From: Ichthyenterobacterium magnum | GTDB taxonomy: Bacteria; Bacteroidota; Bacteroidia; Flavobacteriales; Flavobacteriaceae | Reading direction: 5' to 3' | Assembly: GCF_003610635.1 (NCBI RefSeq) | Contig: NZ_RAQJ01000001.1 | Span: 496,474 to 560,473, forward strand | DNA: 64,000 bases | In this document: positions 8,758-16,821 of the stretch, piece by piece | Numbering within the stretch: position 1 is the first letter of the stretch | Layout: every line of letters starts with the position of its first letter | The notes under the pieces: model-generated | Told to the model about the DNA's origin: nothing | The model's input: only the letters and a program-made list of their open reading frames with translations | The model's database searches: none | Made by a program: the position numbers and the translations under genes

Positions 8758-9093
8758 ATGTCTAAAACATATTACGATCCTGCCGATTTAAGAAAATTTG
8801 GAAACATTACTGAATGGAATGAAGAACTTGGAAATAAGTTTTTTGATTACTATGGAAAAGTTTTTGAAGAAGGTGCACTTACTGCTCGCGAGAAATCTTT
8901 AATTGCTTTGGCCGTTGCGCATACAGAACAATGCCCTTATTGTATTGATGCTTATACCAAAGATAGCTTACAACGTGGTGTTACTAAAGAAGAAATGATG
9001 GAAGCCATTCATGTTGGCGCTGCAATAAAAAGTGGTGCAACTTTAGTGCATGGTGTGCAAATGATGAATAAAGTGAATAAATTAGAAATGTAA
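8758..9093 (+). CDS. Arsenosugar-biosynthesis-associated AhpD/CMD-like protein
   Basis: A 111-residue alpha-helical protein of the carboxymuconolactone decarboxylase/AhpD fold, the peroxidase-like subfamily found next to arsS. The redox motif CPYC lies at about residue 60 (AHTEQCPYCIDAYTKDS), with the family's downstream HVGAAIKSGATLVHG. A resolving or protecting role for reactive trivalent arsenicals is possible but not shown. It is the first gene of the arsenosugar operon and is separated from arsS by 3 bp. The 156-bp gap to the divergent xdhC operon should hold both promoters; I see no convincing -33/-7 pair there. Confidence 0.85.
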   Translation: MSKTYYDPADLRKFGNITEWNEELGNKFFDYYGKVFEEGALTAREKSLIALAVAHTEQCPYCIDAYTKDSLQRGVTKEEMMEAIHVGAAIKSGATLVHGVQMMNKVNKLEM

Positions 9094-9096
9094 TTA

Positions 9097-10152
9097 ATGG
9101 CAACCAAGTCCCTACATAAACGTGAAAGTGATTTAGCAAATAGTAATAGGCAATTAGAAATTTTATCTAATGGTATTTTTCAAAATGGAGAACTACCAAC
9201 CTTTAAAACTAAAATTGCTGAAACAAATCAGTTTCCGTTAAAAGCTAAAAAACTAGAAATACTTCAGATTAACGTTGGTTATATGTGTAACCAAGTATGT
9301 GAACATTGTCATGTTGATGCTGGTCCAGACCGAAAAGAAATCATGACGCGCGAAACCATGCAACAATGTTTGGATGTTATTAAAAATACTGGAGCACATA
9401 CATTAGATTTAACTGGAGGCGCTCCAGAGATGAATCCTGATTTTAGATGGTTTGTTGAAGAAGCAGCCAAAGCTGGCATTAAAGATTTTATAGTGCGTTC
9501 TAATCTAACAATAATAAGAGCTAATAAGAAGTATTATGATTTACCAGAATTCTTTAAAAAGCATAACGTACATGTCGTGAGTTCTATGCCACATTGGACT
9601 CGTGGAAAAACAGACAAGCAACGAGGCGATGGTGTTTTTGATAAATCTATAAAAGCATTACAAGAATTAAATGCCGTAGGTTACGGAATGCCAGATAGCA
9701 CATTAAAGCTTGATTTGGTTTATAATCCATCTGGTGCTTTTTTACCTGGAGACCAAATGTCTATGGAAAAGGATTTTAAAAAAGCTTTAAAAGAAGACTT
9801 TGACATTCAGTTTCATAACCTATTTGCTATTACCAATTTACCTATAAGTCGTTTTTTAGATTATTTAATTGCTTCAGAAAATTATGAAGATTATATGTAT
9901 CAATTAGTAGAAGCCTATAATCCAACTGCTGTTGCAAATGTAATGTGTACAAATACCTTATCTATAAGTTGGGATGGATACTTATTTGATTGTGATTTTA
10001 ATCAGATGCTTGAATTACCTGTAAACAGTAAAGTAAAGCATATTTCAGAATATAATGAAGAACTTCTTGAAGGTCGAAATATTATTATTTCACAACATTG
10101 CTATGGCTGTACTGCTGGAGCTGGAAGTAGTTGTCAAGGTGTTGTAGCTTAA
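9097..10152 (+). CDS. arsS: Arsenosugar biosynthesis radical SAM protein ArsS
   Basis: Radical SAM enzyme that attaches a 5'-deoxyadenosyl group to dimethylarsenite, the carbon-arsenic step leading to arsenosugars. Seen: the [4Fe-4S] motif CNQVCEHCH at about residues 63-71 in a typical INVGYMCNQVC context, the glycine-rich DLTGGAPEMN (SAM-binding GGE-like region), and cysteine-rich C-terminal strings SWDGYLFDCDFNQ and CYGCTAGAGSSCQG, which look like auxiliary ligands as in the SPASM/twitch-like tails of this subfamily. The 351-residue length is normal. It lies between the AhpD-like gene and a rhodanese gene, with arsM a few genes downstream, which strongly supports the call. Confidence 0.93.
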   Translation: MATKSLHKRESDLANSNRQLEILSNGIFQNGELPTFKTKIAETNQFPLKAKKLEILQINVGYMCNQVCEHCHVDAGPDRKEIMTRETMQQCLDVIKNTGAHTLDLTGGAPEMNPDFRWFVEEAAKAGIKDFIVRSNLTIIRANKKYYDLPEFFKKHNVHVVSSMPHWTRGKTDKQRGDGVFDKSIKALQELNAVGYGMPDSTLKLDLVYNPSGAFLPGDQMSMEKDFKKALKEDFDIQFHNLFAITNLPISRFLDYLIASENYEDYMYQLVEAYNPTAVANVMCTNTLSISWDGYLFDCDFNQMLELPVNSKVKHISEYNEELLEGRNIIISQHCYGCTAGAGSSCQGVVA

Positions 10153-10154
10153 TT

Positions 10155-10649
10155 ATGAAAAAAATACTTTTATACTTTCTAGTTAGTTTTTCAACTTTTG
10201 GTTTCTCTCAAGAATCACTTTCAGAGTTACTCAAAGAATTTAATGAAGAAAGCATTCCATATATAACCGTTCAAGAATTAGTTGTACCAAAAACTAAAGT
10301 GATTCTTTTAGATGCTAGAGAAGAGAATGAATTTAATGCTAGTCATTTAAAGGATGCTATTTTTGTAGGTTATGATAACTTTGAAATAGAAACTGTTACT
10401 AATTTCATAAAAGACAAAAGCACTAAAATTGTTGTGTATTGCTCACTTGGGATACGCTCTGAAGACATTGCCGAAAAACTCAAAGCTGAAGGCTACACAA
10501 ATGTTTTTAATCTCTATGGAGGAATTTTTGAATGGAAAAATAACAACTTCAAAATTTACGATATAGACAACAATGAAACCGAAAATATTCATGCTTTTAG
10601 TGAAGAATGGAGTAAATGGCTAACAAAAGGCACTAAAGTTTATGAGTAA
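10155..10649 (+). CDS. Exported rhodanese-like protein
   Basis: Single-domain rhodanese. I start it at the ATG at 10155, 2 bp after the arsS stop, because this gives a clean Sec signal peptide (MKKILLYFLVSFSTFGFSQ) and avoids overlapping arsS; an in-frame start at 10131 would bury the signal peptide. Seen: LLDAREENEFNASHLKDA, then the active-site loop VVYCSLGIRSEDIA with a cysteine, so it is probably catalytic. Rhodaneses move sulfane sulfur, and in this operon a periplasmic thiol or arsenic-thiol role is plausible but unproven. The gene ends inside the next one (8-bp overlap), supporting co-expression. Confidence 0.85.
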   Translation: MKKILLYFLVSFSTFGFSQESLSELLKEFNEESIPYITVQELVVPKTKVILLDAREENEFNASHLKDAIFVGYDNFEIETVTNFIKDKSTKIVVYCSLGIRSEDIAEKLKAEGYTNVFNLYGGIFEWKNNNFKIYDIDNNETENIHAFSEEWSKWLTKGTKVYE

Positions 10650-11253
10650 AAATTTAATTATAGTTTTTACTCGAAATCCTGAATTAGGAAAAGTAAAAAC
10701 GCGTCTTGCTAAAACCATTGGAGATATATCTGCTCTAAATATTTATAAGTTTCTTTTAGAGCATACAGAAAAAACGATTAGAAATATTAGCTCTGACAAA
10801 GCTGTTTATTATTCAGTAAAAATTAGAGATAACGATATTTGGGATACATCTATTTATCAAAAATACCAACAAGAAGGTGAAGATTTAGGCATTAAAATGC
10901 TTAATGCTTTTAAAAATGGTTTTGAAAGCAATTATAAAAAAATAATTATAGTTGGTAGTGACTTATTTGATTTAGAACCAAAACATATTGAAGAAGCTTT
11001 CCATAAACTAGATAACCACGATGTAGTTATTGGTCCTGCTAAAGATGGTGGTTACTATTTATTAGGAATGAAAAAACTATACTCTGAAGTCTTTAAAAAT
11101 AAAACTTGGGGAACTGAAACTGTTAGACAAGACACTCTAAACGATTTACAAAACGAAAGTGTATTTTTGCTTGAGGAATTAAATGATGTTGATACATACA
11201 ACGATATTAAAGATAATAACATATTAAAATCATTAATTACAAGCAATGATTAA
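10642..11253 (+). CDS. TIGR04282-family arsenosugar biosynthesis glycosyltransferase (DUF2064)
   Basis: A 203-residue nucleotide-sugar-transferase-like protein. Seen: the N-terminal IVFTRNPELGKVKTRLA (nucleotide-binding loop with K/R residues), IVGSDLFDLEPKHIEEAF with the acidic metal site, and GPAKDGGYYLLGMK followed by WGTETV, the pattern of the family named after its presence in arsenosugar clusters. It may transfer or activate a sugar-phosphate unit for the arsenosugar aglycone; the substrate is not known from sequence. The gene overlaps the rhodanese gene upstream by 8 bp and the nucleoside phosphorylase downstream by 8 bp. Confidence 0.87.
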   Translation: MSKNLIIVFTRNPELGKVKTRLAKTIGDISALNIYKFLLEHTEKTIRNISSDKAVYYSVKIRDNDIWDTSIYQKYQQEGEDLGIKMLNAFKNGFESNYKKIIIVGSDLFDLEPKHIEEAFHKLDNHDVVIGPAKDGGYYLLGMKKLYSEVFKNKTWGTETVRQDTLNDLQNESVFLLEELNDVDTYNDIKDNNILKSLITSND

Positions 11254-12061
11254 ACAGATAAACAAAACAACCGAATACTTACAAGAAAAAGGATTCGATA
11301 ATCCTGAAATAGGAATCATCCTAGGTACAGGATTAGGACAACTTATCAATGAAATAGAGATTATAAAGGAAGCTAGTTATAATCATATTCCTAACTTTCC
11401 AACAGCAACTGTAGAGTTTCATAAAGGGAAACTTATCTATGGTATTTTAGCAGGAAAAAAAGTAGTCGTTATGCAAGGTCGCTTTCATTTATATGAAGGC
11501 TACACTTTACAAGATGTGACGTATCCTGTTCGCGTAATGGAAAAACTTGGCATAAAAACACTATTAGTTTCAAATGCCTCTGGAGCGATAAACTTAAACT
11601 TTAAAAAAGGTGAATTAATGCTTATTGAAGACCATATTAATCTTCAAGGCAGTTCACCATTAGCCTTTAAAGGCGTAGAACAATTAGGCGAACGTTTTAC
11701 AGATATGAGTGCACCTTATGATGCAGATATTAATGCTAAATTTGAACACATTGCAAAAACTAACAACATTAAATTACACAAAGGTGTATATGCATCTGTT
11801 GTTGGACCTCAACTAGAAACTAGAGCAGAATATAGAATGCTTAAAATTATTGGCTCTGATGCTGTTGGTATGAGTACAGTACCAGAAATTATTGTTGCTA
11901 ATCATTTAAATTTAAAAGTAGCTGCTGTGTCAGTTTTAACCGATGAATGCGACCCAGATAATCTAAAGCCTGTAAATATTGCAGAAATTATTGCTATGGC
12001 TGCAAAGGCAGAACCAGAAATGATAACCTTATTTAAAGAACTAATAAAAAGTTTACAGTAA
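11246..12061 (+). CDS. Purine nucleoside phosphorylase (trimeric, PunA-like)
   Basis: Cleaves the N-glycosidic bond of purine nucleosides with phosphate. Seen: IGIILGTGLGQL (phosphate loop), GRFHLYEGY, VSNASGAIN, then VGPQLETRAEYRM and VGMSTVPEIIVA, all hallmarks of the trimeric PNP family; 271 residues is typical. In this operon the likely substrate is the ArsS product, a dimethylarsinoyl-deoxyadenosine-type nucleoside: removing adenine would give an arseno-ribose-1-phosphate for the glycosyltransferases. The family call is firm and the arsenical substrate is inference. It overlaps the TIGR04282 gene by 8 bp and is followed by a short tandem repeat and arsM. Confidence 0.92.
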   Translation: MIKQINKTTEYLQEKGFDNPEIGIILGTGLGQLINEIEIIKEASYNHIPNFPTATVEFHKGKLIYGILAGKKVVVMQGRFHLYEGYTLQDVTYPVRVMEKLGIKTLLVSNASGAINLNFKKGELMLIEDHINLQGSSPLAFKGVEQLGERFTDMSAPYDADINAKFEHIAKTNNIKLHKGVYASVVGPQLETRAEYRMLKIIGSDAVGMSTVPEIIVANHLNLKVAAVSVLTDECDPDNLKPVNIAEIIAMAAKAEPEMITLFKELIKSLQ

Positions 12062-12100
12062 ACAGTAAGAGTTTGCAGTCTTTTAAATGACATAGATAAC

Positions 12101-12141
12101 ACTGAATACTGAATACTGAATACTGAATACTGAATACTGAA
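12101..12141 (+). repeat. 7-bp tandem repeat in the arsM leader
   Basis: Five exact copies of ACTGAAT in a row, followed by a partial sixth (ACTGAA), ending three bases before the arsM ATG at 12145. It lies in the 83-bp gap between the phosphorylase gene and arsM, where a ribosome would bind. Copy-number change by slippage would alter the leader length in steps of 7. Confidence 0.95.
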
Positions 12142-12144
12142 ACT

Positions 12145-13116
12145 ATGGATAATTACTTAGAAACCACTCACGACGTATATAAAGAAGCAGCTTTAACACC
12201 AGATGTTGGCTTATGTTGTACTACAAATCCAATTTGGGAATTACCAGGATTAAAGATTCCTAGAATCATGCAAGAAATGAATTACGGTTGTGGTTCAACG
12301 GTTCATGCTCGTGATTTAACTAACAATCCTAAAATGCTTTATGTTGGTGTTGGAGGCGGAATGGAACTATTACAATTCTCTTATTTCAACAGACAAAAAA
12401 GTGGTGTTATTGGTATTGATGTAGTAGACGAAATGTTAGAAGCATCTCGTAAAAACTTTATTGAAGCCGAAGCGCAAAACGATTGGTTTAAGTCTGAATT
12501 TGTTGACCTTAAAAAAGGGGACGCGATGAATCTTCCTGTTGAAGACAATAGCATTGATGTTGCAGCTCAAAACTGCTTATTCAATATTTTTAAAGCAGAT
12601 GATTTAAAGAAAGCGATTGAAGAAATGTATCGTGTTTTAAAACCTCATGGACGTTTAGTCATGAGCGATCCAACTTGTGAGCAACCAATGAATGATGAAC
12701 TTCGTAATGATGAACGCTTAAGAGCCTTATGTTTAAGTGGAAGTTTACCAATTGCTGAGTACGTTAAGGCCTTAACAGATGCTGGTTTTGGTACTATTGA
12801 AATTCGTGCTCGTAAACCATATAGAATTTTAGACCCAAAAAATTATCCAACAGACGAATTAATTTATATTGAATCTATTGAAGTTGCAGCTATAAAAGAT
12901 CCAATGCCAGCAGATGGACCTTGTATTTTTACAGGTAAAGCAGCAATCTATTATGGTGACGACGATTATTTTGACGATAAAGCTGGTCATGTATTATTAA
13001 AAAATCAACCTTTAGCAATTTGCGATAAAACAGCTGGAGCATTACAATCTTTAGGTAGAGACGATATTTATTTTAGCAAGTCTACGTTCCATTATGATGG
13101 CGGAGGTTGTTGCTAG
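12145..13116 (+). CDS. arsM: Arsenosugar biosynthesis arsenite methyltransferase ArsM
   Basis: SAM-dependent methyltransferase that methylates As(III) to mono- and dimethylarsenicals, the substrate for ArsS. Seen: N-terminal cysteines in VGLCCTTNP and YGCGST, the SAM-binding glycine motif MLYVGVGGGMELLQ (about residue 70), GIDVVDEM, then AAQNCLFNIF and EMYRVLKPHGRLVMSD (post-motif III), and a C-terminal GGGCC. The distribution of cysteines suits trivalent arsenic binding. At 323 residues it belongs to the shorter Bacteroidota type linked to arsS. It is probably expressed with the upstream operon, through the repeat-bearing leader, and ends at a strong terminator. Confidence 0.93.
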   Translation: MDNYLETTHDVYKEAALTPDVGLCCTTNPIWELPGLKIPRIMQEMNYGCGSTVHARDLTNNPKMLYVGVGGGMELLQFSYFNRQKSGVIGIDVVDEMLEASRKNFIEAEAQNDWFKSEFVDLKKGDAMNLPVEDNSIDVAAQNCLFNIFKADDLKKAIEEMYRVLKPHGRLVMSDPTCEQPMNDELRNDERLRALCLSGSLPIAEYVKALTDAGFGTIEIRARKPYRILDPKNYPTDELIYIESIEVAAIKDPMPADGPCIFTGKAAIYYGDDDYFDDKAGHVLLKNQPLAICDKTAGALQSLGRDDIYFSKSTFHYDGGGCC

Positions 13117-13134
13117 GAGATACATTTATAAAAT

Positions 13135-13169
13135 AAAAAAGGAGCATCAAATTGATGCTCCTTTTTTTT
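13135..13169 (+). terminator. Rho-independent terminator after arsM
   Basis: A near-perfect hairpin GGAGCATCAA/TTGATGCTCC (13141-13161), preceded by an A-run and followed by eight Ts. It marks the end of the arsenosugar core operon and separates it from the phosphate transporter gene. Confidence 0.9.
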
Positions 13170-13233
13170 AACAATCTTAGAGCGTAAGCAATAGTATTTA
13201 TCAACGTCAAAGAATAGAAACTAAATCCTCACT

Positions 13234-14349
13234 ATGATTTTAATCCTATTATTTCTTTCTGCATGTTTTTTAGCTTACAGTAATGGTGCCAATGATAACT
13301 TTAAAGGTGTTGCCACGCTTTTTGGAAGTGGAACAACAAACTTTAAAAAGGCTATTGGTTGGGCAACAGCTACAACCTTTTCAGGTTCAGTTGCTGCTAT
13401 ATTTCTAGCTAATGAACTAGTGAAGAATTTTTCAGGGAAAGGATTGGTTCCAGACGATTTAATTACAGTTCCTATTTTTGCCATATCTATAGCTTTAGGT
13501 GCAGCAATAACGGTATTTATAGCAACAAAAATTGGGATGCCAATTTCAACAACACATAGTTTGGTTGGCGCATTATTTGGAGCTGGTGTAATGGCTGTAG
13601 GCATGCAGTTTAATTTCGATAAACTTATAGATAAGTTTTTATTCCCTTTAATTATAAGTCCATTAATGGCTGCAGTTGTTAGTTTACTTGTCTACATAAT
13701 TTTCAGATTCTTTAGAAAGCGATTAGGTGTTACTAAAACTACTAATCTAAACATCCATAAAAAACAAACGCCTTCTATTCCGTCTATGAATATGGATAAT
13801 ACTATTAACCTAAAAACTTCTAAATCTATTGAGGCTACACTAGAACAAACTATAGAAACTTATGAAGGTCAAATTTTGGGATTAAGTTCTCAAAAGGTTT
13901 TAGATTCTTTACATTATTTAAGCGCTGGTATTGTAAGTTTTGCAAGAGGATTAAATGATACACCAAAAATAATTGGGCTTTTAGTTATTATTAATGCTAT
14001 CGATATAAAATGGAGCATGATTATCATTGCTATTATTATGGCTTTGGGCGGATTAATTAATGCCAAAAAAGTAGGTGTTACCATGAGTAAAAAAATTACA
14101 CCTATGAATTCTGGGCAAGGATTTACAGCTAACCTAGTTACTGGCTTATTAGTTACAACAGCTAGCTTTCACGGTATGCCAGTTTCTACAACACATGTCT
14201 CTGTAGGTTCCATTTTTGGTATTGGTACTGCAACAAAAAAAGCAAATCTAAAAATGGTAAGTAAAATATTATTATCTTGGTTGCTAACACTTCCAATGGC
14301 AGCTATTGTTAGTGGTTTATTGTATAAGTTGCTAGAAACTTTATCATAA
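13234..14349 (+). CDS. PiT-family inorganic phosphate transporter
   Basis: A cation-coupled inner-membrane phosphate permease of 371 residues. Seen: duplicated PiT signatures, first AYSNGANDNFKGVAT (about residues 12-26) and second FARGLNDTPKIIGLL (about 232-246), each followed by helices with GMPISTTHSLVGALFG or GMPVSTTHVSVGSIFG. A hydrophilic central loop of about 50 residues separates the halves. No PhoU-like partner is adjacent. PiT carriers also take up arsenate, so its position between arsM and the remaining arsenosugar genes may reflect the arsenic supply, although ordinary phosphate uptake is the simplest role. Confidence 0.92.
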   Translation: MILILLFLSACFLAYSNGANDNFKGVATLFGSGTTNFKKAIGWATATTFSGSVAAIFLANELVKNFSGKGLVPDDLITVPIFAISIALGAAITVFIATKIGMPISTTHSLVGALFGAGVMAVGMQFNFDKLIDKFLFPLIISPLMAAVVSLLVYIIFRFFRKRLGVTKTTNLNIHKKQTPSIPSMNMDNTINLKTSKSIEATLEQTIETYEGQILGLSSQKVLDSLHYLSAGIVSFARGLNDTPKIIGLLVIINAIDIKWSMIIIAIIMALGGLINAKKVGVTMSKKITPMNSGQGFTANLVTGLLVTTASFHGMPVSTTHVSVGSIFGIGTATKKANLKMVSKILLSWLLTLPMAAIVSGLLYKLLETLS

Positions 14350-14358
14350 TATTAAGTT

Positions 14359-15240
14359 ATCGAAAAATACATCGACATTATAAAAAATTCCTACTCGGAT
14401 TATTGGAATTATTTAAAAAACGAAATTCTATTTCAGAATAATTGGGATAACTATTTTTATGGGTTAATTGCCATTTCTTTAATTATTTGGATTTTAGAAA
14501 TTGCTTTCCCATGGCGTAAAAATCAGGCTGTTTTTAGAAAAGATTTTTGGTTGGATGCCTTTTACATGTTCTTCAATTTCTTTCTTCTAAATTTAATTGT
14601 ATTCATAGCTTTGTCTAATACTGCTGCCGAGTTTTTGAATGATGTTTTAAGTCTCGCTGGTTTATCTATTTCTAGTTTTCAGTTATTTGATGTTGATGAT
14701 TTACCAAAATGGCTGGGTCTCTTAATTTTCTTTTTAGTAAGTGATTTTATACAATGGAATACACATCGTTTATTACATCGTATCCCTTTGTTATGGAGCT
14801 TTCATAAAGTACATCACTCGGTAAAAGAAATGGGCTTTGCAGCACATTTACGTTACCATTGGATGGAACCTGTTGTTTATAAATCTTTGCTTTATATCCC
14901 GATTGCTATTATTGGAGGTTTTGATGCACAAGATGTCGCCATTGTTTATTTCTTTGCCATTGCAATTGGTCATTTAAACCATGCTAACTTGGGCTGGGAT
15001 TATGGCTTTTTAAAGTATGTGTTTAATAACCCTAAAATGCACATATGGCATCATGCAAAAGAATTACCAAAACATGTAAGCTATGGTGTTAATTACGGAC
15101 TGACTTTAAGTCTTTGGGACTATATTTTTAAAACCAACTATGTGCCTTATGATGGCACGTATATTGAACTTGGTTTTGAAAATGATGAACAATTTCCAAA
15201 AGATTTTATTAGTCAAGAATTGTATCCTTTAAAAAAATGA
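14359..15240 (+). CDS. Sterol desaturase / fatty acid hydroxylase family membrane protein (start unclear)
   Basis: Di-iron membrane oxygenase family. The metal histidines are present: THRLLH, FHKVHHS, HLNHAN and MHIWHH. The reading frame is protein-like from 14356, directly after an in-frame stop at 14353-14355, and encodes the expected N-terminus (EKYIDIIKNSYSDYWNYL, a first membrane helix, then PWRKNQ). It has no ATG or GTG, and no TTG until 14551, which would remove about 64 conserved-looking residues. I therefore place the start near 14359 as a rare ATC or neighbouring codon. It overlaps the DUF547 lipoprotein gene by 4 bp. The substrate is unknown; lipid or arsenolipid modification is speculative. 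Confidence 0.8.
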   Translation: MEKYIDIIKNSYSDYWNYLKNEILFQNNWDNYFYGLIAISLIIWILEIAFPWRKNQAVFRKDFWLDAFYMFFNFFLLNLIVFIALSNTAAEFLNDVLSLAGLSISSFQLFDVDDLPKWLGLLIFFLVSDFIQWNTHRLLHRIPLLWSFHKVHHSVKEMGFAAHLRYHWMEPVVYKSLLYIPIAIIGGFDAQDVAIVYFFAIAIGHLNHANLGWDYGFLKYVFNNPKMHIWHHAKELPKHVSYGVNYGLTLSLWDYIFKTNYVPYDGTYIELGFENDEQFPKDFISQELYPLKK

Positions 15241-16136
15241 AATATTTCTATTTTTTATTAATTAGCATTTTTATGTCTTCCTGTTGTAGCACAAAACAAA
15301 TTGCACAAACTAAGCCTAAAAATACTGAGCTATTAAAACCTCTTACAGTAGAAGAAATCCCTACTATAGAAAAAGACAACATTACACAAACAGTTGAAGT
15401 TATTGATAATAATGGTAAAGTAATTGTAGGAGTCGAAACTATTGAAGAAGCAGACGATATATTAAAAGCATTAGAAACAGAAAAACAAACCCAAATATTT
15501 AATCATTCTTCTTGGAATAATTTACTACAAAAGCATGTTACCAATCATGGTGTTGTTAATTACAAAGGATTTAAGAAAGATGCCAAAATACTTCGAAATT
15601 ACATTGCATCTTTGGGTGAGTTAAAGCCAAACGATGATTGGACAAAACAAGAAAAACTTGCTTATTGGATTAATGCTTATAATGCAATGACTATAGATTT
15701 AATTCTTCGTAACTATCCCATTAACAGTATTAAAGATATAGATAAACCATGGGAACAACGTTTATGGAAACTTGGTAATAAATGGTACAATCTCGACGAA
15801 ATTGAACACCAAATTATTAGAAAAATGAATGAGCCACGCATTCATTTTGCATTAGTTTGTGCAGCTAAATCTTGTCCTAAATTACATAACAAAGCATTTA
15901 CTGGGTTAAGTTTAGAAAATGATTTAACCATGCTTACTAAAGGGTTTCTTGCAGACAAATCAAAAAATGATATCACTCAAAACAATCTTAAATTATCAAA
16001 AATATTTAAATGGTTTGCTAAAGATTTTAAAATAGATGGCTCGCTGATTGATTTTTTAAACCAATACACTGATGTGAATATTTCAGACAAAGCAAAAAAG
16101 AGTTTTAAAGATTACAACTGGTATTTAAATGAGTAA
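15237..16136 (+). CDS. DUF547 domain lipoprotein
   Basis: A 299-residue exported lipoprotein with a signal ending in a lipobox-like SSC (residues 1-17). A low-complexity acidic linker of about 75 residues is followed by the DUF547 domain: WNNLLQKHV, YWINAYNAMTIDLIL, WKLGNKWYNLDEIEHQIIR, RIHFALVCAAKSCP. The ALVCAAKSCP cysteines and the WINAYNA block are family hallmarks; the function of DUF547 is not established. It is coupled (ATGA) to the sterol-desaturase gene upstream and overlaps the TIGR04283 glycosyltransferase downstream by 8 bp. A second DUF547 gene lies at 20183-20890. Confidence 0.88.
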   Translation: MKYFYFLLISIFMSSCCSTKQIAQTKPKNTELLKPLTVEEIPTIEKDNITQTVEVIDNNGKVIVGVETIEEADDILKALETEKQTQIFNHSSWNNLLQKHVTNHGVVNYKGFKKDAKILRNYIASLGELKPNDDWTKQEKLAYWINAYNAMTIDLILRNYPINSIKDIDKPWEQRLWKLGNKWYNLDEIEHQIIRKMNEPRIHFALVCAAKSCPKLHNKAFTGLSLENDLTMLTKGFLADKSKNDITQNNLKLSKIFKWFAKDFKIDGSLIDFLNQYTDVNISDKAKKSFKDYNWYLNE

Positions 16137-16821
16137 ACTCTCCATAATTATTCCTATTCTCAATGAAGAAAACTACATTGGTAAGCTACTTCAACATCTT
16201 ATTAGTAATTCTAACAAAAATAACATAGCAGAAATTATTGTTGTTGATTGTGGAAGCACAGATAACTCTCTAAAAATAATAGATAAATATAATGATGTTA
16301 AGGTAGTTAACTCACAAAAAGGAAGAGCCAAACAAATGAATACTGGTGCAAATACTTCAACAGGAAGTATTCTATATTTTTTACACGCAGATTCATTTCC
16401 GCCAAAAAATTTTGACCAACTAATTATTAACGAAGTCAAAAAAGGTAACCAAGCAGGTTGTTTTAGAATGCAGTTTGATTATAACCATTGGTGGCTACAG
16501 CTAGCAAGTTGGTTAACTCAGTTTTCTTGGAGAGCTTGTCGTGGCGGAGACCAAAGTCAGTTTATCACTAGAACTCTATTCGAAGAAATTGGAGGTTACG
16601 ATGAAAATTATATCATCTATGAAGATAACATTTTAATTAATGAATTGTATACTCGAGGTGAATTTGTTGTAATTCAAGATAAAATTAAAACCTCAGCACG
16701 TTGTTATAAGCGTAATGGTATTTGGCGTTTACAATATCACTTTTGGACTATCTATGTAAAGAAATGGTTTGGTGCTTCTGCTGAAGAATTACTTGCTTAT
16801 TATAGAAAGTATATACATTAA
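16129..16821 (+). CDS. TIGR04283-family arsenosugar biosynthesis glycosyltransferase (GT2)
   Basis: A GT-A fold family 2 glycosyltransferase of 230 residues. Seen: IIPILNEENYI at the N-terminus, IVVDCGSTDNSL, KGRAKQMNTGA, the metal-binding FLHADSFPP (DXD-like), GGDQSQFITR and YEDNILINELYTRG (catalytic region ED). The GGDQSQF and HADSFPP patterns fit the TIGR04283 subfamily that co-occurs with arsS and arsM. It probably adds a glycerol- or sugar-linked group in arsenosugar assembly; the acceptor is inferred only from context. It is the last plus-strand gene before the convergent Omp85 gene, whose end overlaps it by 4 bp. Confidence 0.87.
   Translation: MSKLSIIIPILNEENYIGKLLQHLISNSNKNNIAEIIVVDCGSTDNSLKIIDKYNDVKVVNSQKGRAKQMNTGANTSTGSILYFLHADSFPPKNFDQLIINEVKKGNQAGCFRMQFDYNHWWLQLASWLTQFSWRACRGGDQSQFITRTLFEEIGGYDENYIIYEDNILINELYTRGEFVVIQDKIKTSARCYKRNGIWRLQYHFWTIYVKKWFGASAEELLAYYRKYIH

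Noticed and set aside
12101-12141. Tandem repeat as a CRISPR array
   Set aside because: Units are 7 bp with no spacers and no cas genes nearby.
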